DNA from: Channallabes apus
Lineage: Eukaryota > Chordata > Actinopteri > Siluriformes > Clariidae
Assembly (NCBI GenBank): GCA_030522415.1
Contig: CM060109.1
Span: 22,368,661-22,432,660 of the forward strand
Direction: 5' to 3'
DNA: 64,000 bases
Shown: positions 1 through 14,844 of the stretch, one piece after another
Layout: each line of letters begins with the position of its first letter
How positions within the stretch are numbered: position 1 is the stretch's first letter
Notes under the pieces: generated by a model
Databases searched by the model: none
Seen by the model: the letters and a program-made list of their open reading frames with translations, nothing else
Told to the model about the DNA's origin: nothing
Program-made: the position numbers and the translations under genes

Positions 1-1574
1 TGATGACAGGCCCACTGAGCGACGAATGAGAGAGAGAACGAGCGAGAGAGGGGGGGCGCAGAGAAAATAGGAGAATGAGAGAGTGAGAGAGGGAGCTAAA
101 GAGGCTGTGGGTTGAATGCCTACGGGAAATGGCCCGCCGATGTGCTTATATTACACTGACTTTAGATTCATCTTGGAGATTGAAGCCGATTCCCTAGGGA
201 AATGATGTCTGCCTGTGCGTGGGGCATCTCGTCTTCGATTCCAGCTACGGAGAAGAGCTGCGGGGTACTTAGTGAGAAAAGAGCAGTGGGTGTGTGTTTT
301 AGAATGGGAGCTAAAGCAGGCCTATGTTCCCCATTCACCTGGCCAATATCGAGGTTATTACTCAATATGTTGAGGCTGTGTAAAGCGGGCTGCGACAAGG
401 ACTCTATTATGTCATCAGAAAGAAGGGATCAGTGGAGGACAGAGCAAGAAAGGAGGAGTGGAAGAGTACCTGCTCGCAAGAGTGCAATTCTTTACAGCTA
501 ATTAAAGCTTCCCTTTGAGGGGCAGGGCTGTGGAACAAAGGGAGAAAAGAATAGAGGAAGAGAGAGAGAGAAGAAAATATCACAGCCTTTTGAACCAGAC
601 TGCAGTCACTGAAGCAAAAGGGATGGTGTTCTACACCCCCAGTCCGTGCTCTTTGTTTCTCTTCTTTCTTTCTTTTTTTCCCTCTCATTTCTCTTCTTTC
701 CTTGTCTAATGTAATGAGCACGTAATTGTTTTGCGCATAGGAACACATGTGGGTGTCTGTGGTGTGTGTTATATGGTTAAGTGAAAATCCGAAGCTTTTC
801 ACTTGAGGTTGCTCAGTCAGTGCAGTGACTGTGCTGTGTGGGTAAATGGAGCGAAGAACAGACAGCAAAGTCTTTAGCACACATTGAATTACTGGCATGT
901 CACACACACACAAAACACACACACATGCACACACAAACATAGTCACAGTTAACAAGTCTCAGTGAGGAGTACAAGCTCCCCCTTATGGTTACATTATGTA
1001 TTTAAAGCAGGATCAGGGGTCTGTTAAAGCACATGCTCCTGAACTCTTTTATGGTCAAAACCCAGGGTACCACTTACTGTATGTTATGGCCATTTTCCTT
1101 GACAAGCTGGAGACATCATGAGAGGCCATGTTGAGTTGATGTATAAAGTATAAAAAAAAATCTATACTGTATTAATTAACGATAATAAAATATATCATTA
1201 ATAATAATATGAATAACAACAACACTATACCACCTATATCACCTCAAGGATTTTTATTTATTTTTTGGTTGTGCTGTAAAATTGTAAAACCTAAAACTGT
1301 TATTTATTAAAAGAAAAACAAATCAATGTCAAATGAAATTGGACTTTTTTCTAAACATTCCTTACATTGATAAGTAAATACATTTTCCGTGTTCAGTAAT
1401 ACCATGAGTAAAAGGAAAGTAGTTTAGATGTGGAAAAAGAAAATCAATGCTCACTAACAAGAAAAATCGTTTTGAAACAGCTCGGGTGTTCATTGTGGTC
1501 TGGCATTAAAAAATGTTTTATTTAATTTTTTTTTTATAAAAATGTAAAGATAAGCCAGATTGAAGCTGTATTTA

Positions 1575-1790
1575 AAGGGACCTTGAGTCCAGGAGACTTA
1601 GAGCATGAGATAGGATAGGGTGCCAATCTATTGCAGGGCATACACACACTCTCACATAATCATTCACACACTACAAATAATTTGGGAACGCCAGTTAGCC
1701 TAATCTGCATGTCTTTGGACTGTGGACGTAAAGCGAGAATCAAACCCTCGGCCCTGGAGGAGCTGTACAGTAGGTCTCATTTTCCCTCAT
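1575..1790 (-). repeat. SINE-like dispersed repeat fragment
   Basis: The stretch with gccaatctattgcagggc, agcctaatctgcatgtcttt and ggactgtgga, then a tRNA-like B-box in reverse (aatcaaaccctcgg), has the order seen in tRNA-headed fish SINEs of the DANA/HE1 kind, read on the minus strand. The same words recur at 13095-13275 and, inverted, at 11748-11945 and 51385-51600. Confidence 0.6.
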
Positions 1791-4127
1791 CTTTCCCGGT
1801 CTCTTATAGACTAACCCCTTTTAAAATAGTCTAATGCCTCCTCCCCTGAGTAAGGATGCCATTTTTGTGCCGGTTGAGGCTTAAACAAGCCAGTTCAGCT
1901 TTTCATCTATTGTGACCTCATATACAGTAAGCGTGTTTCTTAATTCTTCTGTTCCCTTATAGGGGCGTGGCTCAGCAGCATCTCATTTACATAGAATCAT
2001 CATGAGTATAATAAAAAGAGTTTGAAGTATGAAAAATTCGATTATCTGAGTGAAATTTCAACAGTAAAATATGGAACCTTTAAAGATCCAGTGAGCAGGA
2101 GAAATCAGGACGACGATTTATTTTTAGGTTACAGTAATGGGCTCGAGCGATTTGGAGGTGATGTACAGCTCGTATTTTTCTATAAATAGTCTTAAATTGA
2201 CTGGCCATACGTGTGCACACGATGCCTGTAAGGGTTAAAAGACATTTACTGTACAGTATGTCATATGGGAGAACTTGGGAGAAATGGAAGTCTTCCCATT
2301 CTTCTGACTGAATGAGTTCATGTGCTGTAGGCTACGCGATAGAAATTCAAGATGGCTGTCATTAGCCTCATTATTATTGCGCTTTCTCATTAAGAGGTGA
2401 GCTAAATTGTTTAGTGAAGCTGAGGAGAAAAAGAAAACCTTTCGCTGAATTGTCAGATTGAACACTTGGAGGTTGATGTAAATGGTTTTTACCACGCAGG
2501 AACTTTAAATTACAGCAATCCTGACATGAAGTGAATGTGGCATTGTTACTCTGTGAGTATTGAAGTGCTGCCTCCGTGCGTGTGTGTGTGTGTGTGTGTG
2601 TGTAAAGACATGAGAAAGACTTGTGGAACAGAGATACAGTATAGAAGGGAGCTTTTCATTGATTCCCAGCATTGTAATTTTAAGTAAATAATGACTACAT
2701 AAAAAGATAAAGGAAAATATCGACCATGTGTGTGCTCATGTTTAGTAATAATAACATGATGTTGTAATAATAACTTTTTTAATGTAAAAAAAAAAACAAA
2801 AATGCATTTGCTGCCGGCTTGATTTGTACATAATAAGGCGACGCAGTGTAGAAATAGTAATCTTATTCCCTATTATTCCGCAGCAGCTGCTGCACCAGTG
2901 TTCCTCTCCACAAGCACCCCAAGCTTATAGATTTGGTTTGAATGTTGGGTTTAATTAACTAAGAGTTAATTAAAACATGTCCTTCATAAAATACACGTGG
3001 AAGCTGCGCTGGTTTAACAGCAGTGTTGGGAAGAAAGTAGATGCTAGTTTCACACATTTAATTACTCTCTGGTTGCCAAAGTCCTGCCAACATCGGTGCA
3101 TATGCTGAGTGCTGCGGCTCATAGTTACACACACACACACACACGTGTAAATTATTACAAAAAATACCACAAAAAGACAATTCTCACAACGTAAAAAATA
3201 TTTCACGAATCCGAGGAACAAAACTTTTCTCGACTTTTACTATAGGTGAAAAGATTATTTTGCAATAACAGTATGATTGTCTTATTGCATTTGCCAGCGA
3301 TTACACTTTAAAAAAGTGAGAACAATGTTTACAGTGGAGGCCAAAAGTTTTAAGATAACATACTGTTTTCCATGTATTATTCCTCTCCATGTGCACAAAA
3401 CACGTGATTTCACTAAATAGTTCTGGCCTATACTGTATGTCTGAAGCATGCAACTAGTGGAAACTGGCTGTGTGACAATACATGCAGGATTCAGCTTCAT
3501 GGGCCATGGCCTGGGTCATCTCCAGATCTGAACCAAACCAAAACTGTTGGACAAGAAGGCAGAAGCAGTCAAGAAACCATATTCTGAACATGATCTTCAT
3601 GATCTTTTTTTATGCCCAGCCTGATACATCAGGTTTTAAAGAATAAATGAATACATTCTAAATGTTGATTGTTCTATAGCAGTTTAATTGCATAAAACAA
3701 CAAACTCAGCTTATTATCTTGATTGCTTTTTTTTTTTTTTTTTTTAAACCTTTTGTCACCACAGTACTTTTTATGGACAGATAGTTACAGTACATTTAAT
3801 GTACTACATAAATGTAAGAAAGGCATAAATGTACAAGTTCGTTTCTGTTATCACTTACATTATAGCAGCTGTAAACATTTATTCCTTCATCTCTCTTTTT
3901 CTCTAATTTGAAGATGAAAGACAGGGAGCACAGCATGGTGTGTTACTGATAATCCATAAAGCCTTTGTTCCTGAACAAACTCCTCGTTTTATTGTTAAAC
4001 GAGTATCAATACAGAATTTTCTTCTTCATATATGTACATTTATATGTATATCTTATATTTCTTATATCTATGTTAGATAACAGCACATTTTTTGTGTATG
4101 CATTTATTTTCCTTAGGCTTTGTCCTT

Positions 4128-4300
4128 TTTGTCCTAGGGCTCGCCACATTGCATCTTTGACACTGGTTTTACTCCGGATACCCTTCCTCCAATTTTCTAA
4201 CTAGGTTTGACACCAGCACTGCATGTAAAGGCTGGTTTGCCTGGGGTGTAGCTGGTGTTGGCGAGGCTCAAACACCCCCGACCCCCTAATCACCAAACCC
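4128..4300 (-). repeat. SINE-like dispersed repeat fragment
   Basis: ggttttactccggataccct followed by tcctccaattttc is the reverse complement of the aggaagggcatccagtgtaa block at about 46275-46300, and gcactgcatgtaaaggctgg follows. It is a diverged inverted copy of that repeat family. Confidence 0.45.
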
Positions 4301-5957
4301 GAGTATCAGTCATATTCAATATTTCAGCAGTGCTGTGGTGTCGATCCTGTATCTATACTGTACATCTAACATTCATATTTCCAAACACAACCTCGAGTTA
4401 TGAGTTTCTTGTTTTTCCAAGACCCAGCTAACATAAACCTGATCCATCGCAGGACATTCCTAATTTGCTGAACTACAGTACATACCTTTTTTCTGTTAGT
4501 TTCACAGTAATTACTGAATAATAGGTCTTAAGATGAATAACAGTCTAATAGTCCAGGACATTAAGAGGATTAGCCTACAAGTCAATTATACTGTGTATAT
4601 TTTAGTCTGTTTATTTGACCAACGGCAGTACAACAAAGAGAAACACTTCAAAATTGACTCTGAGTGAATGTGTGATTGAATACATTAAAAGGCTACAGCA
4701 TGTCTTACTTTTATGTCTCTTTCAAATGCAGCATTAAATGAAAGCGCCTTTGCCAAGGAAATGAAACCGTTCCGTAAGCAATAGAAATAAAACTGTTCTG
4801 AATGCAGCAGAAATAAAACTGTCTTGAAAGCGAAACGCTGTTCATCGCCGATTTTATGTGGCCATTAAAATACATTTAAATACAAAATGCATGCGGTATA
4901 TACAGACCTGCTCTCCCTAAAGCATATGAGTCAAGCTTTTTTCAATCATACAGCAGGAGTGAAGAGTTTTAATGAGTGCCTGCGTGTCACAGAGCTGACT
5001 AGAGGTGTAAGTGAAGGTGGCAGGTCGGGCCCCTGATTGGCCGAGTGAAATCTAAAGCACCGCTTCTATACTGTACATACCGATGATTCTGACATCACTG
5101 CTGACACACGCTATAATACCCCATGGGAGAGGGGAGCGGGGGTGCGGGCTGGCGGATTGAAAAAGTATGTGTGTTAGTCAGACCCATCGATAAGCTCAGT
5201 ATGTGCTGGCTGAGTTCGCTATGCGGTAAATGTGGTTCATTTTAATTAAATGAGGCTTGATGTTGTTGGTAAAAAGATCTGATATTAATGGAGTATCTAT
5301 TTTGTTTGGGGGGGGGGGGGGGGATTACTGTATGTTTTGCACATGAAAGAAAATGTAAATGGTAGAACAAATTAGTTGGTCATTATACGGTACGTCTTGA
5401 AAATGTAGACTACATCGAATGGTTGATTTATACGTTCAGGGATCCTAAACGAATGTGAAAATTGGTCCAGACATAAAAGCTCAGCTTAGATGCAGGTTTT
5501 TGCAAATTAGAATTGAAGGCAAGCATCAGATGCATATAAGGCATGTGGGAAAGAAATCTAATTTGCCAGTCTAAAAGAAGCTTTTTACACAGCGTCTCTA
5601 ATGAGCTTCGGAGCTTGACCTCATTAGACGAGTGTGTAACACCTGAGTGCTTCAGTTCTGAAGAGTAGACATCCCCACCCCAGCACATTAGAACAGAGCC
5701 TAATCTCAGCGCATTGAGAACAAAATCGGAGATATCAGTGAGAACAGCAAAGCGTGAAAATCATTGGAAATTTTAATCATTTGTAGGTGCCTCAGCGGGA
5801 CCGGCGATGCCTTGGAGAACCACCTCAACTCCAGCATCCTCAGCAGTGGTCTTATAGGCATAATGTCTTTGATGTTGACTCCACTCTGCACAGGTCTGAT
5901 GTGACTCTTGAGTGCATGTGAGTGAATGCTAAATGTGTCTTTGTGTGCCCTCGGCAG

Positions 5958-6090
5958 GAGCTTCGGTCAATTTGACGTGCCGTGCATTCTTCGGCTACAG
6001 CGGCGATGTCAGCCCACTCGTCTACTGGATGAAGGGAGAGAAATTCATCGAGGACATGGACCAGAGCCGCATCCGAGAGAGCGATATTAG
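5958..6090 (+). CDS. il1rapl1: il1rapl1 exon: first part of Ig domain 3
   Basis: The acceptor ccctcggcag precedes it and the donor AG/gtggga follows. The exon enters with 2 bases of a split codon and leaves with AG, completed to AGG by the next exon. It encodes [15 protein letters not shown], then [12 protein letters not shown] and RIRESDI, the B to C' strands of the third Ig domain with its first cysteine and core tryptophan. Confidence 0.93.
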
Positions 6091-9000
6091 GTGGGAGCAC
6101 AAATCAGCTGAGGTGGAGACGTAGTTCAGACCTGATACCGTTTCTACAACATAACACGCATACAGTACACCGTCTGCACAAACTCCATATCAGTTAGTGT
6201 TTTGCCACTGATCTGAAAAATGAAAACCTTTTAAATAATTCACGTTAATATCTCATGCAATGCATGGTACATCAATAATGCAGCTAATCAGATACACACA
6301 TTGAATACACACATAAATGCACTAAGGAACTGAATGCAGATCACAAAACCATAAAGAAACACCACAATCCGTCTCGCGTAGTCATCGCTTGTATTGTGCG
6401 CATGATTATTCAGTGCTCCGGTGTAATCAGAAAGCATTTATTGAATTAATTGTTTCATTGTTTAAAAATAGCAATTGTTTTGCAATTATTTACGACTCTA
6501 GGCAGAGTATTGCTTGTGCGTGGTGGGATTATGCTCCATGCTGGGTGGTGCGTTAATTTCAAAATGAGAAAATGAACTGTAATGTACAGTTTATCTGTAA
6601 GGCAATGCCCTGACTTTTCTTTTCCCACAATGCAATGGGCATGCAGCCTCATCAGGCCACTGGCCTGCTGTGTGCTAACATGCTCAGGGCAGTTAGCAGA
6701 AGGGAAAGTGGGTGAATTCTCAGCTTTGGCAGTGTCGGCCATGACCTTCCCTTCAGCAGCGTATGCCATCTCCCCGACAGCCTTGAGCAGCAGGAAAAGA
6801 GGACAAGTGGTCTGTTGCTGATATGTGACTAAGCTTGTTACGTTTTCATATTCACATTGTTTTTGTTTATTTATTATTTATGTACAATATCTCATTGGAC
6901 AACATTTGATCAACAAGAAAAATTTCTTGATATTGTAATCTTTAAAATTGGGATAAATATTATAACATGATACTGCAAATACACCGTCGTCCAGGCTGCA
7001 TTACGCTCCCTAGATTAACTTCATTAAATGAATGATTAATTGGCCAGCATGTAATTATGACTAATCAAAACAACAACAAAAAATATATTTTTTATGAGAC
7101 GGGAGACAAAAAAAAAAAGAATCTCAGTAAGAGCATCTCTGTCGAGGATGTGTGTGAGACTGGCTTTAAATGTGGCTAAAATAAGGTCTTTTAGAAGACA
7201 GCTGACTCATGCTGCCTTCAGTCTGGGACAGCCTTTATCTCGGAAGAACAGAGTTTCTGCCCAATAATGCTGGCTATTTATGGATTTTCCACCCAAGTAG
7301 AATTAGTGGTAGTGACGGTATTTTTAAGTGCCCCTGATAACAATTCAGTCAAGTATTTGTGTGTCATATAGCCAAGCTGGAAAGTTCAAATGAGCCTCGT
7401 TCAACTTTTTTTGCTCTATCCTCATCTGGTGTGCAGGGATTCTTCATTTAATGCAGTGAAATAAAGAAAAGTGACTTTTAGGCAATTAACATCTTAGAGG
7501 TACGTATTAGTGTTTCTGCAGTCAGAGAGCTGTCTACGATGGAGTGCTGATGGAGCAAGCCTGGGTAGAATTTTCGAAAGCGTTATTTTTTTTCCCTGCA
7601 TTTTATTATTTTTTTTAGACCCATATTAGATTTTAGCAGACAATGTAATCTCCACTTCACAGAAAACTAAGCGGTAAACTTGACTTCCTGATTTTTTGAT
7701 TTTCTCTTATACTCAAAAACACCCGAACGTCTATGCTTCTAGTTGAAGAGACAACTGTTTAGAGCTTTTTGAGCATAAAGTGAGGTGTTGTATAGGCCAT
7801 GGTTATGTCAGTGAGTCAGTTTACACCGAGCCAGGTGACTCATCTTATCTCAGCAGCACTATGTAAAAGAAAAAAGCACAACAAATAGCTTTTCTTCGGT
7901 TCTCACACGATAGCTTATGAGCACACCAATAAAAGGGTAATTTCTCCTGCTGCTCAATTTCTGACATCATCATAACACTGGACCTCAGCTCATCTTACCC
8001 TGCTCTCCCCATGTGATTTTCTTGATATCTTTTGACAGAATGTTTCTTACATTGCCTTCTCAAGGCTTCTTATAAACAGAACCGTCTTCCATTTTAAGAT
8101 TATGTGAAGGATGTTGAAAAGACGTGGTAAAAATCTACAATTGCCGCTGTCAAGCACTGATGAGGCAATGAGTTCTCATTATACAGTAAGTTTGGCATAA
8201 CTACACATAAGTAGAACTTTTAGTTACTTGCTGTACATAGAAAAATGACCTTTTTTTTTCACCCCACTTTGGATTCTGAAACTTTTTAAATGTTAACCGA
8301 AATCTGATTTTTAATAAATCTGGAGGATATTAATATTCATTTGTGTTTATTTAGTATGACAAATTATTCAAATCAAATGCCCCATGCGTAATACAATTGT
8401 CTGTGACATTTGTGAATTCCACAATGTGAAAAATGTAATATTTCTGTGACATTTGTGGCTTTTTTTGTGCATGAGCTGCTTGTTACATGTAAAGTCATGC
8501 TAAGCTCAGTGAGATCTTTATTTAAAGGAGCGACTATCTAACTATTTAGTCTTCAGACATGCATTCTGGCATGTCTAAGCGTTGGATTATTTTTCTGCCT
8601 GACCTAGCAGTGTTTCTGCTTTACCTGATGGAAAAATGGTACCATGGATAATAAAAAAATATTAAGGAGGATTATACACTCATAAGCCATAAGACTAAAA
8701 CCACCTCCCTAATACTGTATAGGTCCCCTGGGTTGCCAGACAGCCCTGACCCGTCTAGGCATGGACTACACAAGACCTTTGAAGGTGTGCTATGGTATCT
8801 CTTGCCAAGACGTTACCAACAAATCCTTTAAGTCCTGCAAGTTCATCAGGGGAATTCGAGGGAGTTTATTCTCCAGAAACAGACCCTTGTCGTCAGGTAA
8901 CACCATTTCCACGAAGGGGAGTGTTTGGGCTCCAACTATGTTTAGGTCGTTGATACTTGTCAAATTAAAATCCACATGACCCAAAGTTTCCCAGCACATC

Positions 9001-12000
9001 ATTGACCAAGGCATCACACTGCCTCTGTTGGCTTGCCATCTTCTCATGGTGCATCCGCGTGCCATCTTTGCTCCAGGTGCGCAGTGCACTCCCACCTCGC
9101 TGTCCATATGATGTAAAAGATAACATGATTTATCAGGCCAGGCCAGCTTCTTGCCATTTTCCATGGCCCAGTTCTGATGCTCACATGCTAATTGTAGGCT
9201 GTGGATGTGGTCACCTTGACCGGTCTGCAGCTACACAGCCCAATATACAGCAAGCTATGATGCACCTGATACCGGTTTATTATACATAAACAGCATAAAT
9301 TTGTCAGTAATTTGTGCTACATTAGCTTTGTTCCCCATGAATATTAATGAGCCTTGGGAACACATAAGACAATCACAGTTCACCGGTTGTCCACCCTTGG
9401 ATCAATTTTGGTACAGGTGGAAATAACCGCTGCATACCAAGAACATTGCACAAGATCGGTTGTTTTGGAGTTGCTCAGACCTAGCTGTCTAGCCATTTCA
9501 ATTTAGCTCTTGTCAAAGTCACTCAGATCCTTGTGCTTGCCTGTTTTTCCAGCTTTCAACACATTCACTTGGAGAACATATTGTTCACTTGTTGCCTGAT
9601 GGATCCCACTCCTTGACAGGTGCAACTGTAATGACATAATCAACGTTATTTACTTTACCTCTCAGTGGTTCTAATCTTATTACTGATTGGTGTATCAGTC
9701 AGTCTATTTTAAATGCTCTGAGCAGTTAGGAGGCATTTCATATTTTTTAAACACGCTTTGTCAGGGTGCAGCTATTTTTAAACCAATGCATCTGAGAACA
9801 CAATATATCTGGTATCTATTCAACATCATTTTATTTTAATCATCCTTCAGCTTTCAGCTGAACTCCCAGTATTGACTTCCATTGTTTGAGTGAACAGTGT
9901 TGAAAAAGGACAACAGTATCTGTATCTGTAGCAGTTTTGCCCCTTGGTGCCTATTATGTTTCAGGAGCTCATCAGTCATCAGACATGAACTGTAAAGTTC
10001 CCGTTATACCCAATTTACAAAACCAGTGTGCTATATGAGAAAGCTTATACAATCAACCTGGGTGGCAACAACCATAACAAACAGTAATTAATGACTCGCA
10101 AAGTGGTTTTCCTCTGCAGGAACAGAATCAATTCGCCATTGATTGTCTTTGGTTAATGCAGGGAAATGTGAGTGTAAAATTAGATTAATAACGCTAATAA
10201 ATGCATTTGCCGTTAATTATAGACTGGCAAAATCAGCATTTTGTAAGGTTCCGTGAACAAATTATTCAGCCTTGTGAAGTTTTTAACCGAATGCTTGATT
10301 GTTGATCTGAGACAAACAATAGTGTTCAGTAAAGTGTAAGAGAAAAGGTCCTAAACTAAAACCTTGATCACCACAACATGTCAATCTAAATCTTCATTCA
10401 AGTTTATTCCAAGGAAAATTTCTTCTTCTGAGTTCCTGAGTGTCACCAATGTCTTTTTTTTTTTTTTTTGTCTCTTGACAGGACCATCAGAGAGCACCTG
10501 GGAGAACAGGAAATGTCCATCACTTTGACAATAGATTCATTAGAAGAAGGAGATCTGGGCAATTACTCTTGTTATGCTGAGAATGGGAACGGAAGACGAC
10601 AAGCCAGCATACAGATCAGCAAACGAGGTATTGTTTATATGGATTTCTTATTTTTAATTTCTTATCACTTTCCTGTGGGTCTCCTTCAGGCAAGCATTAG
10701 CATTTAGTGTTTCCTTTTAAGACAAGCAGCTCTGAAGGCGTCTCATCTCCGCTTCAAATGGAAGTTCAGAAGGAGAGACAGTGTCAGGAGATCTAAAATA
10801 TTCCGCTCTCGACTTGTGCACACACATAGCTCACTGATGAGCATCACAACATTCCCATCAAGTCTAAAGGGACTGAAATATGTTGAACTCCTGACCCATA
10901 AGCTGAGGCTCTGACATGTTGCGCGATGCAGAAGCTGACTTTTCATTTTACAGTAAATCCTAATACATGTTCATCAGTCTTTTAATCCTGTTCTACAAAA
11001 TATCTTTATCTACATTTGAATTGATAATATTGCACGGATAAATACAGTACTACCCACGTAAAACCTTAACACGGGTAGCAAACGATAAAGGAGATTAAAA
11101 ACATCATGATTTAAAGCATTTGCTGTCTAATGTCTAACGTTTTTTCCCTCCCTTTTCCCTCTCAGTCGAGCTGATGTATACGATGGAGCTGGCTGGAGGA
11201 TTAGGAGCCATTTTGCTGCTGCTTGTTCTGCTGCTTTCTCTGTATAAATGTTACAGGATCGAGTTGCTGCTCTGCTACAGACATCATTTCGGTGGGGAGG
11301 ACTCAGATGGAGGTAAACAAAGTCTGCATATTAGTCACAATGATTCCATAGTGCCCCCCAATGGACAGACCAGACCTTAACACCTTTGGAAGGAAAAGGA
11401 AAGAAAGCGCATTTAAAGTGTTTTGGTAATATAGATGTGATTTCAACTTTAGAGTTCAGGGTTAGCGCTTACATTGATGTTTGATAAATGAGGCAAAAAG
11501 GGTGTTACTCTAGGACTGGAATCATGCAGAACAACAACAACAACAACAACAACAAAAAAGCTTTAACTAATGCAGGGACTTTAAATGATGAAGTCCAAGA
11601 AAGATATTAGGTTCTGCATCTAAAAGTACAAAATTAGTTTGTTTACAGCCCAGGTACAGTATACAGTAGCATTGGGTGAGCACATGTTACCCATGTAATA
11701 CCTACCAGTATTGCACTGTTGCCTTGAGATTAATAATGCACCATGTGGTGGCAGGTGGCTTAGTGGTTATCACTGTCACCTTCAACCACCAGGTCTGGGG
11801 TCGATTCCTGCTTCAGGGTCTGGAGTGTGCATGGAGTTTGCATGTTCTCCCTGTGCTTGTTGGGTTTCCTCCAAATACTCCCAAATACCTGCAGATTAGG
11901 CTAATTGATGTTCTCACATTCCCTGTTGAGTATAAATGTTCTTATGGATGTTGACCGAAGTGCCTTCCACGGTCATATAAATGGGAATAAATGCAATGGT

Positions 12001-14808
12001 CACAATTGACCACCATTGGTGACTACTGGCTTCCACGATCCCTAGTTGAATGGAGATGGACCTACTGTACAGTACAGTACCAGTGTAGACGAGAAAAAAA
12101 TATGTGCATATGTGCAAACAGTCTACAGACACATTTACACAAACTGAAAAAGCACAGAAATAAATGGTGTACATTCTGCTGAAAAATGCAGAAGTTGCAT
12201 CTTCACACATTTCTTTTGTCACATATACAGTAGTGCTAAATGCTTAGCTTTCCAAATTGTAATAACCAGACCTTTGTTACTAGAGTTAACCAACTTATTT
12301 AACTGCTATTTGTAAGAAATGTCTTCAATTTAAATCAATTAAATGTAAAAGTGGTCTAATTAAACTAATTGCTTTAACTTGCTCCTAGTTTGCTAAATTG
12401 CAACAGTGTGTATATAGTTTTGGTTCACTGTTTCAAGAACACCAAGAAAATCGTTACTATAGTAGAACTAGTGATCTGCTATCATCATACAGTATATGAT
12501 CAGATATGGCAAATATATTTTTCCATGAATAAAACTTTCAACTTACAGTACAGCCAATTTCATTTCCGATGCAATTTTACTATAAATGTACAAATCATGG
12601 TGCAGCTAGCTAGCAGGTGGCCGATGGGCAGTCACTGAGTGTGGCTTTATTGTGATCTAATTTTGTTAGCAGAGAAAAAACTTAGCTAAACATCTGGCCT
12701 TCTAGTGTGTTGTTTATAGGTGCATTGTGTAGAAGCAATATCATACTTCCAATTGTACTGTCATGCTGAATACCAGCACCGCTGTGATTAGCCACAGCCA
12801 AATTGTAGCTGATAATCGGTATAAATGCACTCTTGCCAAAGGGGTATTGTATCATTTTATAACATTACAGATTGTATTATCTTGTCCTGGAGAAACATAG
12901 CTACTTACTTTCAAGCCATTTATGCTGTTTTTAAGTTTTTTTTTTTTCATCCTTATTCTTGTCATTTTTAGTTAGTTTTTTTTCCGACATCGTTTCCGAG
13001 TTTGTTAAGAGTAGGAACTCTGTAATCCAACTAGTGACCATGGAGTCCAATGGTGACCATTATATTTATTTCTGTTTTTACAACCATGGTAACCGTTGAC
13101 CTCCAGTCAACACGTGCATTCACACAGGCAGTTTTTTGGAAATGCCAATAAGCCTAATCTGTATGTCTTTGGACTGTGAGAGGAAACCCGGAGTACCTGG
13201 TGGAAAGCACAGGGGGAACACGCAAACTCCATGCACACAGATGCTGGAAATCGAACCATGCTTACCACTAAGATTACCACTTTTGTTAAATAACTGAATA
13301 ATGAACAGAGTTTAAATAGTTAATATTGTTGATGCATAAGATTTTCCCCTAATTGTACAAGACCTACTCATAAGCTTGATTTTGGTTTTCTGATTTTAGA
13401 AGAACGCTAATGAAAATTATACATCTGCATCAAAAGAGGATTAATCATTTACTTGTGTGTTTTTCCCCTTGTCTACCGGGATATAATGTGCACAAAAGAA
13501 ATGAAGAAAAGTTTGTTGATTAATAATTGTTGATTTGGACTAGAAGCAGAAAATATGAGCATATAAAGATATGCAAAACAATAAGCTGAACAGCAGCATG
13601 CGTGCTTTATGTTGTGTTTATGATCTATGTTCATCGTATTGTTTGCTGAAACGTCTTTACTGATACGAGACATGTCTTCTTTGTTCACCGCGGCAGGTCA
13701 TAAGGAGTATGATGCGTACCTGTCCTACAGTAAAGTGGAGATGGATCAGTGGGGACAGGAGCTTCAGGACGAGGAACGTTTCGCTCTGGAGATCCTCCCT
13801 GATGTTCTGGAGAAACACTACGGCTACAAACTCTTCATCCCAGACAGAGATCTCATCCCCACCAGCAGTATGTGCAGTTTTTATGTGTTGTGTATGTGTG
13901 TGCATGGGTGCATGTCTCTCTGTCAGTCTACCTGTTTGTGTTTGTGAGTCTGCGTGCTTTAGTGATGTGTCATCTAACTGCACGGAACTATAAGGGGGTT
14001 GAAACTGTAACACATCAGAGGCAGCTGCGTTTCTGTACAGGCCTCGGTGGTAAACATCAAATAAAGGCTTTCAAATTACAAAGTCTTTGAAAGTACTCTA
14101 TGGAGACCTGACACAGAATGTCAGGGTGAGACTGTTGACCGAGCCTGGCGTTAAGGAATGAAGAATGCCTCCCTAGAAAGCCACTGTATCTACTTTAGAG
14201 CTACTTTATCTCTTCTACTGCTGTTCTCTGACATGCTCCCCGGATAGCTCCAGATTTACCACGACCCTGATCGTGATAAAGCAGTTACTGAATATGACTG
14301 AATATGAATACTTTATTTCACACCTGTCTAAACTTCTACACTTGGCAGAGGTTTAAGTGTATGATTAGCAACCACTCAGAGTGTGTATCGGAGAGTTTAT
14401 GGAGGCAGGGTATATTATATTACCCGACGTTCAGTGTATTGTAACATAATCTTTCATGATAGTCATGAAAGTCTGTGAACCTTATTTAGTTTGAGTAGAA
14501 GAAGAAGAATATCCCACGATTTGAGAACTATCACATGATCATTTTTGCTCCTTACCTTTCTCCTACCTAAGCACTTCATTAACATTATGCACTTATGATA
14601 ATAAAAATATGATATCTGCTTCATTGTGTGTGTCGTCTTCAGACTATTTGTGCAGTCCATGTGTGTATTGTTTACCGTCTTTGTCCGATAATTGCTCTGC
14701 GTGTATGTGTTTGTTCACGTTGTATGAAAAGCTGAATGTTTATGTCTAGGTCTCAGCAGTGAACATTACCAGGATGAGACACAGCTTGTTAGAGGTAGAG
14801 TTTAATCC

Positions 14809-14844
<36 letters not shown>

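Larger units (their letters stand above)
1..5957 (+). other. il1rapl1 intron (5' part outside window)
   Basis: I found no exon of the Ig1 or Ig2 domains in this stretch. It contains two SINE-like fragments (about 1575-1790 and 4128-4300), short GT/CA runs (2581-2602, 3128-3143), a G-run near 5309-5323 and otherwise AT-rich DNA without coding signal. Confidence 0.6.
11313..13696 (+). other. il1rapl1 intron with two SINE fragments
   Basis: A 2.4-kb intron between the transmembrane and first TIR exons. It contains an (AAC)n run near 11529-11555 and SINE-like fragments at about 11748-11945 (+) and 13095-13275 (-). No further coding signal was seen. Confidence 0.7.

Noticed and set aside
407..955. 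A 182-codon open frame on the minus strand
   Set aside because: It is built on CA/GT and TC-rich simple sequence inside an il1rapl1 intron, with low-complexity Cys/Val/Ser content and no domain or splice context.
5428..5891. Open frames just upstream of the first il1rapl1 exon
   Set aside because: They are on the opposite strand, lack splice-phase agreement with the gene, and show no Ig-domain residues.
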